Positions 44,900 through 52,792 of a stretch of 64,000 nucleotides of DNA are shown here, piece after piece (position 1 is the stretch's first letter; every line of letters starts with the position of its first letter). A program made the translations under genes and the position numbers. The notes below the pieces were generated by a model. The model worked only from the letters and a program-made list of their open reading frames with translations, was not told the DNA's origin and did not search any database. This DNA is from Nitrososphaeria archaeon (lineage in GTDB: Archaea; Thermoproteota; Nitrososphaeria; Nitrososphaerales; JANXEG01): NCBI GenBank assembly GCA_029775915.1, contig JARVKA010000005.1:1-64000 (forward strand), in the 5' to 3' direction.

Positions 44900-46657
44900 T
44901 TGATTGATAAAATCATCACAACAGATGTATTAATCATAGGTAGTGGAGGTGCTGGTGCTAGTGCTGCAATAAAAGCGAGCGAATGTACTGTGGATGTAAC
45001 TATTGTAACTAAAGGTCGTATGGGCCATTGTGGTGCAACGGTAACTGGAGAAGCAGATTGTGATGTAGATGGTAAAAGCCTTTGTGATTTTGGATTACCT
45101 GCAGATCCAAGAGATAATCAAGAAATATTCTTTGAAGATATAGTAAAAGGAGGAAAGTTTCTAAGTAATCAAAAGCTCATTGAAATCCATGTAAAAGAAG
45201 CGCCAGATCGATTAAAGGAATTGATCGAATGGGGTGTAAGAATTGAAAGGGTGGTAAAAGCATCAGGCCATACTTATAAGCGTGGCGCAATTATCCCCGG
45301 CAATACACTTATGCCAATTCTTAAAAGGGAGGTTGAAAAGCGAGGTGTGAATGTGATAGAGGATACGATGGTTACAAATCTTTTAACGAATGGAGGGAGG
45401 GTAGTTGGCGCTGTTGCTCTCGATATTCAAAATGGTGAATTTATAGTCTTTAAAGCTAAGGCTGTAATAATGGCTACGGGAGGTTGCATGGGAATTTATC
45501 CTTTTACTACAGCTCCAGAAGAATTAACTGGTGATGGTTATGCAATAGCATATCGTGCGGGTGTTGAGCTTATAGATATGGAATTCCCAATGTTTATACC
45601 TGGGGCTTTCGTATGGCCACCTGCATTAAAGGGTGTAATCGTTCCTTTCCTATTATCTGCTGCTGGAGAAGTGCATGGATGGTTACTTAATAAATTTGGT
45701 GAACGTTTCATGGAAAGATGGGCACCAAAGACTATGGAGCATAGCACTAGAGATATCGTATCGGTTGCGATGATGATGGAGATTTTAGAGGGTAGAGGGT
45801 CGCCACATGGTGGCGTTTATGTATCGTTGAAGCACTTACCCGATAATTTAATAGAAGATATTCCAAATTGGAGGCCTATGGTAAAGGATTGGAAGTATGG
45901 TGGATTCGATTTAAAAGAATTCTTCCCATTGGATAAGCTTAAGAAAGAGGCGATGGAAGCTGCTCCTTATTGCCATTTTACTAACGGTGGTATAAAGATT
46001 AATGAGAAATGTGAGACGAATTTATTAGGATTGTATGCAGCTGGTGAGGTTGCTGGTGGTATTCATGGTAGTAATAGACTCTCTGGTAATGCTTTTACAG
46101 CGATGTTAGTTTGGGGCGCTAGAGCTGGTAAGTTCGCATCTGAATATGCGCTTAAAACCGATTTTGGTGAAATCGATATTAATCAAGTTGAGGCTTTCAA
46201 AAATAAAATATTCAAAGTTTTTGAAAGAACTGAAGGTATTAAACCTATAGAGTTAAGAAAGCGAATACAAAAACTCGCTTGGGAGAATTGTGGAGTTATT
46301 AGGGATGAATCTGGGTTGAAATTTGCTATTAAAGAAATTGAGAGAATGAGAGATAATGAATTACCTCGCCTTTATTTAACTGTAAAGACTAAAGTGTATA
46401 ATAAAGAGTGGGTTGAGGCTTTACAAATTGATAATATGCTTTTAATACTCGAAATGATAGCACGTGCAGCTTTGCTAAGAACTGAAAGTCGTGGTGCACA
46501 TTATAGAAAAGATTATCCATACACTGATTACAAAAATTGGAGTAAAAATATCGTTATAAGAGAATTAAATGGTAAAATGGATTTGTATACTCAACCTGTG
46601 ATTGTAACAAAATTAAAGCCTCCAGAAAAAATTCTTCCATATGGGATGGTAGAGTAA
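44900..46657 (+). CDS. Fumarate reductase/succinate dehydrogenase-type flavoprotein
   Basis: A 585-residue FAD protein. It starts with the Rossmann motif VLIIGSGGAGASAAIKA; the FAD His-type motif, substrate-binding HFTNGGIKI (family HYTMGGI) and GLYAAGEVAGGIHGSNRLSG are typical of the flavoprotein subunit of fumarate reductase and its relatives (L-aspartate oxidase, adenylylsulfate reductase). The open frame goes upstream, but TTG 44900, nine bases after a GGAGAGG ribosome site, is the best start, as it does not overlap the divergent gene. The next gene is its electron-transfer partner. Substrate not proven. Confidence 0.87.
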   Translation: MIDKIITTDVLIIGSGGAGASAAIKASECTVDVTIVTKGRMGHCGATVTGEADCDVDGKSLCDFGLPADPRDNQEIFFEDIVKGGKFLSNQKLIEIHVKEAPDRLKELIEWGVRIERVVKASGHTYKRGAIIPGNTLMPILKREVEKRGVNVIEDTMVTNLLTNGGRVVGAVALDIQNGEFIVFKAKAVIMATGGCMGIYPFTTAPEELTGDGYAIAYRAGVELIDMEFPMFIPGAFVWPPALKGVIVPFLLSAAGEVHGWLLNKFGERFMERWAPKTMEHSTRDIVSVAMMMEILEGRGSPHGGVYVSLKHLPDNLIEDIPNWRPMVKDWKYGGFDLKEFFPLDKLKKEAMEAAPYCHFTNGGIKINEKCETNLLGLYAAGEVAGGIHGSNRLSGNAFTAMLVWGARAGKFASEYALKTDFGEIDINQVEAFKNKIFKVFERTEGIKPIELRKRIQKLAWENCGVIRDESGLKFAIKEIERMRDNELPRLYLTVKTKVYNKEWVEALQIDNMLLILEMIARAALLRTESRGAHYRKDYPYTDYKNWSKNIVIRELNGKMDLYTQPVIVTKLKPPEKILPYGMVE

Positions 46658-46986
46658 TGGCTGAGGTTAAAAAGATAATAACAGTAAAGATTTTTAGATT
46701 CAATCCAAAAGAGGGTCAAAATCCTAAATATCAAACTTATAAAATCCCACTTACAGAGGGTATGAGTGTTTTATCAATTCTTAAATACATATATGAGAAT
46801 GAAGATAGCAGTTTAGCATTTTACTACTCTTGCCGCATAGGCAAATGCAATGGATGTTACTTAATAGTGAATGGTAAGATAGTTAAAGCATGTACCACTA
46901 TAGTGCATGATGATATTACTATAGAACCATTACATGGTTTTAAGATTATTAGAGATTTAGTTGTGGATTTAAAAGTAAAAACTTAA
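46657..46986 (+). CDS. One-domain [2Fe-2S] iron-sulfur subunit (SdhB/FrdB N-terminal domain)
   Basis: A 109-residue protein that matches only the N-terminal ferredoxin half of succinate dehydrogenase/fumarate reductase B-subunits. The four ligands fit C-x4-C-x2-C-x11-C (YSCRIGKCNGC ... KACTT), and the end IEPLHGFKIIRDLVVDLKV corresponds to the linker before the missing second half with [4Fe-4S] and [3Fe-4S] clusters. It overlaps the flavoprotein gene by one base, so the two form a unit. No membrane anchor subunits follow, so the electron acceptor may be soluble. Confidence 0.85.
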   Translation: MAEVKKIITVKIFRFNPKEGQNPKYQTYKIPLTEGMSVLSILKYIYENEDSSLAFYYSCRIGKCNGCYLIVNGKIVKACTTIVHDDITIEPLHGFKIIRDLVVDLKVKT

Positions 46987-47078
46987 GGATTAATTAATTA
47001 ATCCGTTATGTAACTTTTATCAATTTTTTTACTTTTCTATCGAAATTCTTAAATATTAAATTTATATATGCCATAATT

Positions 47079-47324
47079 ATGAGCAAGGAAGAAGAAAAAG
47101 TTGAAATTCGTAGCCATATCATACCGAGAAAAACATCCGATAAAATTCTCCTACTGCTAACCTTCATCTGCTTATTGATGCTATGGTGGCCTGGTTGGCT
47201 TATCGCTGGAGCCCCTCGTGCAATACCATTCGGAGGATTCTCTCTCGCATTTTGGTGGGCAACGATTTGGTGGCTTATATTGGTAATAATACTAGCGATA
47301 GTAGTATTCAAATTATGGAGGTGA
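47079..47324 (+). CDS. Small membrane protein partner of SSS symporter
   Basis: An 81-residue protein with two hydrophobic helices (about 24-43 and 55-78) after a charged N-terminus. The LWWPGWLIAG ... IPFGGFSLAFWWATIWW pattern resembles the small DUF3311-type subunits encoded before sodium/solute symporters. It abuts the symporter gene. A TATA-like CTTAAATA about 26 nt upstream suggests a leaderless transcript. Confidence 0.75.
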   Translation: MSKEEEKVEIRSHIIPRKTSDKILLLLTFICLLMLWWPGWLIAGAPRAIPFGGFSLAFWWATIWWLILVIILAIVVFKLWR

Positions 47325-48890
47325 GTGAGTATGGTTGAAGCTTGGGTTATATCCACAAGTGTTATTATTGGTTATGCTATTGCATGCTTAATTATTGGCT
47401 TTATAACTATGAGAATATTAAAACTCACTATAGATGACTTCTTCGTAATGGGAAGAACCGCTGGACTTTTAGTATTATTCCTTACCACTGCTGCTACTTA
47501 CCATAGCGCTTTCGCAGTTTTAACATCCGCAGCAACAGCTGTAACACATGGCGTTGCTTGGTGGGTAGGCTCATGTGGATGGACAGTTTGTGCTGGTATG
47601 GTTGCGATAGTTATGGGCCCAAGGTATTGGCATCTCGGTAGAAAATTTGGTTATATCACTTTAGCTGATCTTTTAGCAGACTTTTATGAGAGTAAACTTT
47701 TGAGATGGATTGTTGCCATACTCATGGCTCTTTGGGTAATACCTTACATTACAGTTCAAGCTATTGGATTCGGTTTAATAACAACGATAGCAAGCGAAGG
47801 TAGAATTCCTTACATATGGGCATCATTACTACTCACTATTGTTACAGTGATTTATTGTGTAATGGGTGGGCAAAGGGCGACAGCTTGGACTGATGTTATT
47901 CAAGGGATTTGGATGTATGCATTGGTTTGGATAGTTTCACTTGTTGTGGTCTTTAATGCGATTGGTGGTCCTGGACCATTATTTGAGGAAGTATTAAAAG
48001 TTAAACCAGAGTTGCTCTCAGTACCTATGACAGGATGGAGTGCACCGGGAGCGATATTATCAAATTATCTTCTCTTTAGCATAGGCTTGATGCTCACAAT
48101 GCAACATCTTCAAATGAAGTTCTACGCAGCAAGGGATCCTCCAACCATAAGAAAGTCTCAATTCTTAACAACACTTTATTTATGTACTATTTATGTACCA
48201 CCAGTACTCACTGGGTTAACTGGCTTTCTCTTAATACAAAGAAAGATAATACCACCATTAGCAGATATAACAAAAACGTATGGTACCGTTGATGCTATGC
48301 TACCTTTAATCACCTTCATGTATGCACCAGCTTTATTAGCTGGTTTACTCTTTGCTGGCGCTATTGCAGCAGCTATGTCTACACAAGATAACTTTTTCAT
48401 AGCCACATCCACTGTTATTACTAATGACATGTTACGTAAAGGTGTGAATATAAAATTGAGTGAAAAAGGATGGGTTAATGTTGGAAGGGTCATCATGATA
48501 ATCTTCGCTTTTATAGCATGGTATTGGGCGGTTGTTAGACCTGGTTATATATTCGATTTAGTCGCTTTAGCTACAGCTGGGTGTTTACAATTCGCTCCAG
48601 CATCTTTAGTAGTTATTTATCCACATAAAAGAGTTTTAATTACGAAGTGGGGCGCTATAATTGGCATCATCGTTGGCACTTTAATCCTCGTTTTGGGCTA
48701 TCTTAAGATTATTACATTGCCAGTATTTGGTGCTTTTGGAACTTTACATGCAGGGGTTTGGGGCTTCATATTCAACATAATAGTGGCATTAATCGTTAGC
48801 CTCTTCACAAAGCCACCATCAAAAGAAACGATTACAAGAATTTATGGATACTTAGAAGAAGCGCTTTATGGTAAATCTTCTACTACTTAA
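47325..48890 (+). CDS. Sodium/solute symporter (SSS family) 1
   Basis: A 521-residue permease with about 13 hydrophobic helices. Features of the SSS family: DDFFVMGRTAGLLVLF, TAATYHSAFAVL, the YWHLGRKFGYITLADLLAD segment, VIYCVMGGQRATAWTDVIQG and AGAIAAAMSTQDNFFIATST. Substrate is an organic acid or similar in most related systems, driven by Na+. It is translationally linked to the small protein before it and followed by a T-tract. Confidence 0.93.
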   Translation: MSMVEAWVISTSVIIGYAIACLIIGFITMRILKLTIDDFFVMGRTAGLLVLFLTTAATYHSAFAVLTSAATAVTHGVAWWVGSCGWTVCAGMVAIVMGPRYWHLGRKFGYITLADLLADFYESKLLRWIVAILMALWVIPYITVQAIGFGLITTIASEGRIPYIWASLLLTIVTVIYCVMGGQRATAWTDVIQGIWMYALVWIVSLVVVFNAIGGPGPLFEEVLKVKPELLSVPMTGWSAPGAILSNYLLFSIGLMLTMQHLQMKFYAARDPPTIRKSQFLTTLYLCTIYVPPVLTGLTGFLLIQRKIIPPLADITKTYGTVDAMLPLITFMYAPALLAGLLFAGAIAAAMSTQDNFFIATSTVITNDMLRKGVNIKLSEKGWVNVGRVIMIIFAFIAWYWAVVRPGYIFDLVALATAGCLQFAPASLVVIYPHKRVLITKWGAIIGIIVGTLILVLGYLKIITLPVFGAFGTLHAGVWGFIFNIIVALIVSLFTKPPSKETITRIYGYLEEALYGKSSTT

Positions 48891-48897
48891 AAACCCC

Positions 48898-48908
48898 CTT
48901 CTTTTTTC
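48898..48908 (+). terminator. T-tract after symporter 1
   Basis: CTTCTTTTTTC directly behind the stop codon, with six consecutive T. Archaeal polymerases stop at such runs without a hairpin. Confidence 0.5.
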
Positions 48909-49360
48909 ATTCCACAAAACATACGTATACCATTTAAAATATTGCAAATTCCTTCAACTTCATTTGGTAATTCCTATCATATAATATTCTCCATTAAATA
49001 GATGAATGAGTTTTAACGCTTTTTAATTTAATGAACAATCTTAAACATAGTTTACTCTAAACTTTTGGATAGCTTTATTGTTCTACGCTTATCTAAAGAT
49101 CCTTTTAATCTTAACTTACGTTACACTTTATACTTTAATACTATATTTCCGTCCATAAACCCCGATCCCTTTATTATATCTAACTACAGTTAGGATAATC
49201 AAAACCTATTCTACAAATCTAAAACCCCTAATAAGACATTACGGATTAAGATTTTAATTAAGAATTACAAGAGTAAACATGGGATGGTTTTATATAGGAA
49301 TTACCATCTCAAAAAGTGTAAGGTTTATATTGATTATTAATATATACCTAAAGGGAGACT
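48909..49360. other. Non-coding interval between the two symporters
   Basis: About 450 bases without a credible reading frame. It holds an imperfect inverted repeat ATC-TAACT-ac-AGTTA-GGAT at 49178-49196 that could be an operator, and a TATA-like TTTATATT at 49324-49331 before the small peptide gene. Long for this compact genome; it may hold regulatory sites or a small RNA, but nothing can be claimed. Confidence 0.45.
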
Positions 49361-49471
49361 ATGTCAGACTTTATAGGACTTATAGTACTATTTTTTATAA
49401 TGTGTTTCATTATGATACCTATTTATTACTGGCTTAGAAAACGATTTGGAGATAGTCTTAAGGGTGAATAA
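49361..49471 (+). CDS. 36-residue single-TM peptide next to symporter 2
   Basis: A short frame with ATG 49361, a GGGAG ribosome site at 49353-49357, a continuous hydrophobic helix from residue 4 to 24 and a basic tail (WLRKRFGDSLKGE). The stop at 49471 is two bases before the ATG of the symporter, and the symporter's ribosome site GGGTGA lies in its last codons. Its design is like the tiny accessory peptides of bacterial symporters. It is probably a real subunit. Confidence 0.7.
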   Translation: MSDFIGLIVLFFIMCFIMIPIYYWLRKRFGDSLKGE

Positions 49472-49472
49472 T

Positions 49473-50933
49473 ATGCAGATCGAAGTGTTAACTGTAACTA
49501 TAATATACATGGCAATTGTGCTTATCATCGGCTTATATGCAGCAAAGTATGTTAAATCTGTGAGAGACTACTTAATATATGGACATAGAATGGGGTTAAT
49601 CCCTCTTACCTTCACATATTTTGCAACATACTTAAGTGCCGTTTCAGTATTCGGATTTACAGGTTTAGTCTATAGAAGTGGTTGGTCTGGTCTTTGGCTA
49701 CCTATAATTTGGGCTAGTGGAAGTATTATGGGCATGTTCATAGCTTTAAGGTTAAGAAGAGTGAAGTTATTATCACCACATGAATACTTTAAGACTAGAT
49801 TCGGCTTGCCAACTGGTTTTCAAGTCTTTGCAGGCTTGCTCACAATTATAGCAGTATTAGTATCATTAATCGTTCAGATAAAGGCTATGGGTATAACATG
49901 GAGCCTTGCTTTGAATAGACCTATTGAAGAAGGAATTATCATTTCGATGTTTGTACTATTAGTGTATACTGTTGTTGGAGGTCTCTATTCAGTTGCCTAT
50001 ACGGATGTGTTTCAAGGTGCTTTATTCACAGTAATGTTAATAGGTGGAGGAGTATGGGCTCTTTCAGCTATGGGAGGTTTAGAAAACCTTTATGCAATGG
50101 CTGCAAAGATAAATACACCTCCAACTCCTGGAGCAGCACCTACTCCTGAAGGAGCGCTTGTCTCAGCCATTGGTACTTACACACCATTTGGATTGATATT
50201 TTTATGGCTTAATTGGGCACCTGGTGTTGCGGCTCATATTAGGTATACTCAAAGGCAATTAGCTGCTAAAAACATCGATAACTCTTTAAAGATGTACGTT
50301 ATAGCATGGCCCATCCTATTCCTTATATACTTATGCATGGGTTTCACAGCATTAGCTGGTAGAGTCCTCATACCAACTATGCCTAAAGGCATGTCTGTCG
50401 ATCATATTATGCCGCTAGTCTTTCTACAATACATGCCTCCAGTAGTTACAGGTTTACTTTACGCAGGACTTCTTGCTGCAGCAATGTCAACCGTTGATAG
50501 TGAAGTCCAAATATGTAACTCAATCCTATTTATCGATATACAAAGGTATGTAAAGCTCTCTGAAAAAGGAATGCTAAATATAGCAAGAGTGTTAGGAATT
50601 GTTATAATCGCGATTGCTACTTTAATAACACTTTATCCACTTCCTATAATCATCGAATTCTCGGCTTATAGTTGGGGCATACTTGGCTGCCTCTACTTTG
50701 CACCTATGCTCATAGGATTATACTGGAAGCGAGTTAATAAATGGGGCGTTATCTCAGGGATCTTTGGCGGCCTTATCGTATTCGCTACATGGCAATTGTT
50801 ATGGGGTACAAGGATCTATGGAATACTTCCCTTCGGAGTAGGGGTTTTAGTATCCATAATATTAACAATTCTAGTTTCAGCAGTTACTAAGCCTCCACCT
50901 GAAGAATACTTAAAGGGATACTTCACATCTTAA
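49473..50933 (+). CDS. Sodium/solute symporter (SSS family) 2
   Basis: A permease of 486 residues with about 13 helices; ATG 49473 follows a GGGTGA site, so the upstream extension from 49446 is not used. SSS-type segments: DYLIYGHRMGLIPLTFTYFA, FGFTGLVYRSGWSGLW, VYTVVGGLYSVAYTDVFQG and AGLLAAAMSTVDSEVQICNS. Substrate unknown; the metE-like/hyuAB genes downstream on the other strand may use what it imports. Similar to symporter 1 in plan but a different sequence. Confidence 0.92.
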   Translation: MQIEVLTVTIIYMAIVLIIGLYAAKYVKSVRDYLIYGHRMGLIPLTFTYFATYLSAVSVFGFTGLVYRSGWSGLWLPIIWASGSIMGMFIALRLRRVKLLSPHEYFKTRFGLPTGFQVFAGLLTIIAVLVSLIVQIKAMGITWSLALNRPIEEGIIISMFVLLVYTVVGGLYSVAYTDVFQGALFTVMLIGGGVWALSAMGGLENLYAMAAKINTPPTPGAAPTPEGALVSAIGTYTPFGLIFLWLNWAPGVAAHIRYTQRQLAAKNIDNSLKMYVIAWPILFLIYLCMGFTALAGRVLIPTMPKGMSVDHIMPLVFLQYMPPVVTGLLYAGLLAAAMSTVDSEVQICNSILFIDIQRYVKLSEKGMLNIARVLGIVIIAIATLITLYPLPIIIEFSAYSWGILGCLYFAPMLIGLYWKRVNKWGVISGIFGGLIVFATWQLLWGTRIYGILPFGVGVLVSIILTILVSAVTKPPPEEYLKGYFTS

Positions 50934-51079
50934 GAAAGTATAACCTTGAAGATTGAATAAGCGTGGTAACTTAGAGGTAATAATATCCTTGTAATTTAAG
51001 AAACTTAGTCAATAGTTTAAATCCCAATAGTCTTCTTATCTTCATCATTCAATGTAAAGTTTAATAATCTCTAAAATAG

Positions 51080-52792
51080 TTAGCCCCTTAACCTTCTTGT
51101 CTCCTCATAATCGATTTTACCATTTTTAATAACTACACCATACTCTTCCAATGCTTGATTTAATGTAATATAACCATTTTCAACATCTTTAATTACAAGC
51201 TCAGGCTCTCTATCAAATGGCTTTCCATAACCTCCACCACCCGCGGTTTTAATTATGAATACATCACCATAATCCATTCTTATCGTTTGTTTTGATTTTA
51301 ACTTAATAATCTCTCCATTCGTTTTTATTATAAATGCCTCACCAGTCTTACCACTCTCTCCACCAAATAAGCCCCAAGGCGGTATTTTATGCCTCTCAGA
51401 AACTATTGAAACGGTAGCGGTTGGTGCAAGAAGTTTCCAAGATCTTTCAACACCACAACCACCTCTATACTTTCCAGCTCCACAACTCCCATCTCTAACT
51501 CCATACTTTAAGAATAATATTGGATAATTCCTTTCTATCGCTTCTATTGGTGTATTCATTGTATTTGTCATATGTGTATGTATAGCATCTACACCATCAA
51601 TACCAAATCTCCCACCATAACCTCCAGCTATCGTTTCATAAAAAGCCCATGTCCTTCCATTTTCATCCACACCACCAAACGCTACATTATTCATAGAGCC
51701 TGTACAAGCTGCACATACTTTATTTGGCACTATTTGAGCAAATGCTTTTAAAAGAACATCAACATTTCTTTGTGATGTTTCTGTATTACCACCACTAACT
51801 GGTGCTGGCTTTTTTGGATTTAATATAGTTCCTTCAGGTATATTTATTAAAATTGGTTTGAAGAAGCCATCATTCATAGGTATTTCAGGATTTGTTATAC
51901 AAAGCATAGTATAATATATGCCAGCTACAGCTACACCGTAAGCTGCATTTATTGGTCCATCAACTTGTTTACTCGTACCCGTATAATCAAAAATTATTTC
52001 ATCCTCTTTTACCGTTATCTTAACTTTTATCTTCGCAATTTCATCCTTAGACCCTATATCTTCCATAAAATCCTCAGCTTCAAAAACCCCTTTAGGCATT
52101 TTATTAATTTCAATTCTTAACTTACGTTCAGAGTATTCTATGATTTTATCAATTGCTTCGAAAAATTTTTCAATGCCGTATTTTGAGCAAATCTCTTTTA
52201 CTCTACGTACACCTAGCATATTCGCAGCCACTTGAGCTCTTAAATCCCCAATCCTTATGTAAGGCTCTCTAACATTGCTCAATATTAAATTAAGAATCTC
52301 TTTATCCACTACTCCTTTTTTCACAAACTTTATTGGCGGTATTATTATTCCTTCTTGAAAGAGCTCATTAACATCGCTAGGCATACTACCAGGTACTTTA
52401 CCCCCAACATCTGAATGATGAGCTTTATTAGCTACGTAACCGATAAGTTTATTGTTAAAGTATATCGGTGCAACTAATGTTATATCTGGCAAATGGGTTC
52501 CACTAACGTAAGGATCATTGTAAAGAAGAATATCACCATCTTCAAGCTCTCCTTCATAAACCTCAATCCCTTTCTTTACACCATATGGTAATGAACCTAA
52601 GTGTGCGGGTATATGCTCAGCTTGAGCGATAAGCCTCGCATTAAAATCGAATATAGCACAAGAGTGATCCATTCTCTCTTTAATATTTGGAGAGTAAGAT
52701 GAGTTTCTAAGTGATATTCCCATTTCCTCAGCTGCATATATTAATGCTCCCTTTATAACCTCAACAGTTACTATATCAATCATTTTTTCCAC
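51080..52792 (-). CDS. Hydantoinase B / oxoprolinase-type subunit
   Basis: A 570-residue HyuB-type subunit. Recognised by EEMGISLRNSSYSPNIKERMDHSCAIFD at the start, NDPYVSGTHLPDITLVAPIY, the NTETSQRNVDVLL segment and the glycine-rich TAGGGGYGKPFDREPE near the C-terminus. With HyuA it cleaves cyclic imides such as hydantoins or 5-oxoproline using ATP. It overlaps hyuA by 13 bp. Acetone carboxylase and other relatives share the fold, so substrate is uncertain. Confidence 0.9.
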   Translation of the reverse strand: MEKMIDIVTVEVIKGALIYAAEEMGISLRNSSYSPNIKERMDHSCAIFDFNARLIAQAEHIPAHLGSLPYGVKKGIEVYEGELEDGDILLYNDPYVSGTHLPDITLVAPIYFNNKLIGYVANKAHHSDVGGKVPGSMPSDVNELFQEGIIIPPIKFVKKGVVDKEILNLILSNVREPYIRIGDLRAQVAANMLGVRRVKEICSKYGIEKFFEAIDKIIEYSERKLRIEINKMPKGVFEAEDFMEDIGSKDEIAKIKVKITVKEDEIIFDYTGTSKQVDGPINAAYGVAVAGIYYTMLCITNPEIPMNDGFFKPILINIPEGTILNPKKPAPVSGGNTETSQRNVDVLLKAFAQIVPNKVCAACTGSMNNVAFGGVDENGRTWAFYETIAGGYGGRFGIDGVDAIHTHMTNTMNTPIEAIERNYPILFLKYGVRDGSCGAGKYRGGCGVERSWKLLAPTATVSIVSERHKIPPWGLFGGESGKTGEAFIIKTNGEIIKLKSKQTIRMDYGDVFIIKTAGGGGYGKPFDREPELVIKDVENGYITLNQALEEYGVVIKNGKIDYEETRRLRG

